In this document: piece by piece, positions 60,081-64,000 of the stretch
Layout: every line of letters begins with the position of its first letter
How positions within the stretch are numbered: the stretch's first letter is position 1
Assembly (NCBI GenBank): GCA_029204225.1
Contig: CM055110.1
Location: 41,645,862 to 41,709,861, forward strand
DNA from: Diphasiastrum complanatum
Taxonomy: Eukaryota; Streptophyta; Lycopodiopsida; Lycopodiales; Lycopodiaceae
Direction of reading: 5' to 3'
Length of the DNA stretch: 64,000 bases
Translations under genes and position numbers: made by a program
The notes under the pieces: model-generated
What the model saw: the letters and a program-made list of their open reading frames with translations, nothing else
What the model was told of the DNA's origin: nothing
Databases searched by the model: none

Positions 60081-62759
60081 ATGGGAATGCCACAGATGGC
60101 TGTGGATCTTAGCGGCATGCCTCCAGTTCGGCAAGATCCAATAGCTTGGATGGTGCCCACTTCGCCTGCATCGCAAAGGCCTGTCCCGGAGTTTAGAAGC
60201 AGCAGCCGAGATAAAAAGCGTTTATCAGTTAAGGTTCTTAGCAGGCCAGTTACGATCCATCCGGATGGTGTAGGATCACTGCGTAGGCAAACCATGCCCT
60301 TTAAGTCTGCTAAGTTGCAACCCCGTCTTAAGGGCAGACCCACGGAAAACACCCACACACATGGCGATCTTATACAGCTGAAGCATGAGCTGGAGGGCTT
60401 AGAACGATTGACCAATGCCTTAGACATCAATATATTGGCCACTCTTCTTCTTGATTGCTGCAGATTAAAGGCCCTGTCCGAGGGGAAGCAACTCCATGCT
60501 CTCATTTTGAAAAATGGCTTACTGAAAGAAAGATATCTCAGTAATCTCCTTATTAGTATGTATGCCAAGTGTGGCAGTTTGGAAGATGCAACCAAAATCT
60601 TTCAAGGCATGCCCAGGAAAGGTGTTGTGTCCTGGACTGCACTTATCTCTGCTTATGCACATCAGGGGTTGAAAGCTGAGGCATTTCGTTTGTTTGAACA
60701 GATGCAGATGGAAGGCTATAGACCAGATAAGGTTACCCTGGTTACCGTTCTTGGTGTATGTTCTAGTCCTTCGGATCTCGCAAAGGGTAGGGCTATTCAT
60801 GCTCGGCTTATTGAAGGTGGATTTGAATCGGACGTTGTTGTTGGAACTGCACTTGTCAATATGTATGCCAAATGTCAAAATTTGGAAGAAGCAAGGAAGA
60901 TTTTTGAGAGAATGACGGAGAGGAATGTTGTCTCCTGGACCGCCATGATTACAGCATATAGCAGGCATGGATATGGAGACACAGCTTTTCAACTTTTCTA
61001 TGAAATGCAGAAAGAAGGTATAAATCCGAACAAGGTAACCTTTCTCAATGTTCTTGATGCATGTCAGTGTCCAACTGCTCTGGCACAAGGCAAACTCATT
61101 CACTTCCAAGTTGTCAACAGTGGCTTCGAGTCCGATATTTTTGTCACAACTGCCCTTGTTAGAATGTATTCCAGGTGTGGTAGTTTGGAGAATTCTCGCA
61201 ATGTATTTGATAAGGCAGCTGAGAGGGATGCAGGATTGTACAATGCAATGATTGCAGCATACACACAGCATGGCCAAAGAAAGGAAGCCATGCAGCTATT
61301 CAATCAAATGCAACGCGAAGGCATAAGGTCTACCGGCATCACGTATGTCAGCATTCTTGATGGCTGTGCACACCAAGCAGCCCTAACAGATGGCAAGCTG
61401 ATCCATGCTCACATTGTCGAAAGTGGACTTGATTCTGATGTTATAGTGGGGACTGCCCTTGTCAACATGTATGGGAAATGCGGAAGTTGGAAGGAAGCAC
61501 ATAGAATTTTCTTCAACATTTTGAAACCAGATGTTATTGCATGGAATGCAATGCTTGCAGCTTTTGTACAGAATGGAAGGGGCAAGGATGCTCTTCAACT
61601 CTTCCAGGAAATGCAGAGAAAAGGGTTTCAGCCAAGTCAAGTTTCCTTTGTCACCATTCTTGATGCTTGTGCAAGCTTGGCTGCCCTAACTGAGGGAAAG
61701 AGGCTGCACAAGCAGATCATGGATGTCAAGTTGGACCTAAATAGATTTTTGGGGACTGCACTCATGAATATGTATGCCAAATGTGGGAGCTTAGTTGATG
61801 CCAGAAAAGTGTTTGACACAATCACTGAACGAGACGAAATCACGTGGAATGCTATGATCTCAGCCTATGCCCAAAATGGGGAGGCCATGGAGGCCTTCAG
61901 CATTTTCAATCAGATGCAGCAGAAGGGCTTGAAGCCAAACGAGGTTACTTTTGTCGGTCTTCTGTCTGCATGCAGCCATGCAGGTCTTGTCAGTGAGGGA
62001 TACAAGTACTTTCATTCTATCAGTAGCTATTATGGCCTCTCTGTTACAACAGAGCACTATGGCTGCATGCTTGACCTCCTCGGTCGAGCAGGAAAATTGC
62101 AGGAGGCAGAAAATCTTATCATCAATATGGGTGGTACACCAAACTCAGTCATGTGGATGACCTTACTTGGAGCTTGTAGGGTACATGGTGATGTGGAGCG
62201 TGGTCGCAGAGCTGCAATTTGTGTGTTAGAGCTGGAACCACGGAATGCCGCAGCTTATGTAGTGATGTCAAATATTTACGCTGCGGCTGGTAGATGGAGT
62301 GAGGTAGCAAGAGTGAGAAAAGCAATGGTGGATAGGCATATCAAGAAAGAACCAGGTTGCAGCTCAATTGAGGTTGACAATAAATTGCATGAGTTTTTTG
62401 TGAATGATAAATCACATCCCAACAGGGATGAGATATATGCAGAGTTAGAAAGATTAATGAAGTTGCTGAAGGAGGCTGGTTATGTGCCAAATACAAAGTT
62501 AGTGCTACACGACGTTGCTGGTGAAGAGAAGGAAGATATGCTATGCTATCACAGTGAAAAACTTGCAATTGCTTTTGGGCTTATTAGTACTCCCAGTAGA
62601 ACATCTCTTCACATCATAAAAAATCTTCGTGTGTGTGGTGATTGTCACACCGCTATTAAATTCATATCTAAACTAGTGGACCGAGAGATTGTTGTGAGAG
62701 ACATGCATCGCTTTCATCACTTCAGAAGTGGCATATGCTCATGCAAGGATTACTGGTGA
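60081..62759 (+). CDS. PPR protein, PLS class with E and DYW domains (organelle RNA editing factor)
   Basis: An intronless frame of 892 codons. An in-frame TGA at 60072-60074 lies nine bases upstream of the ATG, so this Met is the first possible start. Residues about 1-105 are a Ser/Arg/Pro-containing leader compatible with organelle import. From about 110 to 755 there are repeating P-L-S pentatricopeptide motifs with a period of about 101 residues ([17 protein letters not shown]-like S motifs; [15 protein letters not shown]-like P motifs; [15 protein letters not shown]-like L motifs), then E1/E2. The DYW deaminase domain starts at the PG box PGCSSIEV (758-765). It has the zinc/catalytic HSE (824-826), CGDC (852-855) and terminal CSCKDYW (886-892), all intact. 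Such proteins bind a specific site in plastid or mitochondrial RNA and deaminate C to U. The ending is the canonical CxCKDYW, not the variant linked to U-to-C editing. The sequence is GC-richer and much cleaner than its surroundings. No neighbour is related. Confidence 0.96.
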   Translation: MGMPQMAVDLSGMPPVRQDPIAWMVPTSPASQRPVPEFRSSSRDKKRLSVKVLSRPVTIHPDGVGSLRRQTMPFKSAKLQPRLKGRPTENTHTHGDLIQLKHELEGLERLTNALDINILATLLLDCCRLKALSEGKQLHALILKNGLLKERYLSNLLISMYAKCGSLEDATKIFQGMPRKGVVSWTALISAYAHQGLKAEAFRLFEQMQMEGYRPDKVTLVTVLGVCSSPSDLAKGRAIHARLIEGGFESDVVVGTALVNMYAKCQNLEEARKIFERMTERNVVSWTAMITAYSRHGYGDTAFQLFYEMQKEGINPNKVTFLNVLDACQCPTALAQGKLIHFQVVNSGFESDIFVTTALVRMYSRCGSLENSRNVFDKAAERDAGLYNAMIAAYTQHGQRKEAMQLFNQMQREGIRSTGITYVSILDGCAHQAALTDGKLIHAHIVESGLDSDVIVGTALVNMYGKCGSWKEAHRIFFNILKPDVIAWNAMLAAFVQNGRGKDALQLFQEMQRKGFQPSQVSFVTILDACASLAALTEGKRLHKQIMDVKLDLNRFLGTALMNMYAKCGSLVDARKVFDTITERDEITWNAMISAYAQNGEAMEAFSIFNQMQQKGLKPNEVTFVGLLSACSHAGLVSEGYKYFHSISSYYGLSVTTEHYGCMLDLLGRAGKLQEAENLIINMGGTPNSVMWMTLLGACRVHGDVERGRRAAICVLELEPRNAAAYVVMSNIYAAAGRWSEVARVRKAMVDRHIKKEPGCSSIEVDNKLHEFFVNDKSHPNRDEIYAELERLMKLLKEAGYVPNTKLVLHDVAGEEKEDMLCYHSEKLAIAFGLISTPSRTSLHIIKNLRVCGDCHTAIKFISKLVDREIVVRDMHRFHHFRSGICSCKDYW

Positions 62760-63759
62760 TAGTTTTAGAGCAAGCACAGATTTTAACCTTTGCAACTTAC
62801 CAGCCAGAAGCCCCTCTTGGAGATGCTGTGCATAAATAGCATAATGGCTGGTATTGTGTACCATATAAACCAAGCTTCAGTTGTGAAGCATTGTATGCCT
62901 TCAAGCAACCCCTGCAAGCAGATACTCACTTGTGTCCTTCAGGAATTTTGACAGGTACTAAAAGTAAAGACTTGGGTTAGGCATGTTAATTCTTTGACAT
63001 CTAGACATGCCAAAGCCTTGTTTTCTAGTATTCCCTTGATGAAACCTGCTCTTGAAGATATGCAAGTTAATATTAAGGGTACATCAAGAAGGTACATTCT
63101 CAGCAGACTGTATTTGAAGGACACCTTGCAAATTGGAAGACACCAGTGCCTTCACAATTTTTTGAAGTTTATTCTACATAAAACTTATGAAGTCTGAATA
63201 AATCAAAACCATATTCTTACATATTTTAGGAAAGTGGAGTTTGATGGATCTGATATAGGTTTGAAATTACAAGATCACTAAATAGGTTTTAGTGATTGTT
63301 TCTCAACCTATTTACTAATAAAACCAACACCCCCTAATAAAATCGCTGATGCATAGCATGTTTAATAAGGAATTTTGCAAGAATAATCAGAAGAAGTGCA
63401 AGTATGCCTATAAAGGCTGAATACAAGGATTCATGTTATTATCAGAAGCTTTTGTTTGAACTGACACGGATGACATATAGCTACATCATATCACCAATGG
63501 ATTCATGTTCCCTTAAATCGCTTCCCTTCACATGGTTATATTGTGAACATCTCTCTTGAGATTAAAGCTAAATTATCTTGAAGTGGGCTAAGAATAAAAA
63601 AATTTAATGAATTGATTTAGATAAATTAGTAAAACAATTTAATCTAAACTAAAGTCTATGCTAAGCATAGCAGATTAAACAAATTAGGTCTTAAAGGTTA
63701 CCTCAAGGGTGTCTTTAGTAGATGGTGTATAACGTTTTTTCTTGAGGACTTTTTGTTTC
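62760..63759. other. 3' flank of the PPR gene, no gene recognised
   Basis: Short ORFs on both strands only. The first few hundred bases should contain the PPR 3' UTR. The part near 63760 would be 3' UTR of the minus-strand exon at the window edge. Confidence 0.4.
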
Positions 63760-64000
63760 TCAGCATGGATTTTTTTCTGGAGGGGCAGGACTATTACGCA
63801 TGCTGGAAGGAGCAATGCAAGAACTCTCGCCTTCTTTCACAGCCAATGACTTGGATGCACAAAATGAAAAGACACGATCCAACGCAGAAAGAGCAGCTAT
63901 ATTGACTGCCTCATCCTTACAAAGACGAATTTTGAGTATGTCTTCATCGACCATAAGAAAAGAGGTCTCATCATCTTTTACCAAAAATTTGTATTTTCCT
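63760..64000 (-). CDS. Possible last exon of a gene running off the window
   Basis: The minus strand is open from the window edge (RKYKFLVKDDETSFLMVDED) to a TGA at 63762-63760, about 79 codons. The text continues ILKIRLCKDEAVNIAALSAL and DRVFSFCASKSLAV and ends SSMRNSPAPPEKNPC. Composition is coding-like (mixed hydrophobic/charged, no low-complexity). I do not recognise the family and cannot see splice sites with certainty. The start lies beyond 64000, so this is partial. Confidence 0.4.
   Translation of the reverse strand, partial: GKYKFLVKDDETSFLMVDEDILKIRLCKDEAVNIAALSALDRVFSFCASKSLAVKEGESSCIAPSSMRNSPAPPEKNPC

Noticed and set aside
60519-61277. 252-codon minus-strand ORF inside the PPR gene
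   Set aside because: It is the antisense shadow of the PPR repeats. The Cys/Asn-rich text mirrors sense codons and matches no family.

Overview
The window reads as nuclear DNA of a land plant with a large, transposon-swollen genome. A fern is the most likely source; a lycophyte or gymnosperm is not excluded. The reasons are a long intronless DYW-class PPR editing factor, a plant Golgi-type putative methyltransferase, DUF26 and DUF1336 gene remnants, LTR retrotransposons primed by initiator tRNA-Met (PBS TGGTATCAGAGC), very long GA/CT microsatellites and low gene density. All calls were made by eye from translations, so element boundaries are approximate unless a TG..CA end or a PBS fixes them.

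Layout. 1-9.4 kb: broken Ty1/copia and Ty3/gypsy pieces, including one copia element with two recognisable LTRs, a PBS and a heavily deleted interior. 9.4-13.0 kb: AT-rich sequence with a secreted DUF26 (ginkbilobin-like) pseudogene and a copia fossil. 13.5-16.0 kb: the 5' end of a minus-strand LTR element (LTR, PBS, long leader, start of a gag-like ORF). 18.6-20.7 kb: an intact minus-strand methyltransferase-like gene with an inferred intron in its 5' UTR. 21.8-25.5 kb: an unidentified broken ORF, an LTR with PBS, and a DUF1336/EDR2-C pseudogene. 26.5-27.8 kb: an unusual composite satellite of GA/GT tracts alternating with GC-rich modules. 28.6-34.9 kb: copia pieces, including the best preserved one (gag to RNase H plus 3' LTR). 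35.6-41.6 kb: a nearly full-length, decayed minus-strand Ty3/gypsy element with an internal 529-bp duplication. 42-48.5 kb: fragments of unidentified multi-exon genes; one family is present as two diverged copies in opposite orientation. 45-54.7 kb: four copia/gypsy fragments and a Penelope-like reverse transcriptase fragment. 54.7-60 kb: an LTR followed by AT-rich non-coding DNA. 60.1-62.8 kb: the intact PPR-DYW gene. 63.76-64 kb: the last exon of a possible minus-strand gene that runs off the window.

Only two genes look intact and host-functional: the methyltransferase-like protein (18602-19981) and the PPR-DYW editing factor (60081-62759). They are 40 kb apart and nothing suggests they act together. 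The remainder is mostly retrotransposon material, repeatedly truncated, nested and inverted. The most intriguing unexplained items are the paired unknown protein family at 43.1-43.9 and 47.7-48.4 kb, the exon block at 42.18 kb, the Penelope-like RT fragment at 51.6 kb, and palindromic CACACGTGTG motifs that recur in several LTRs.
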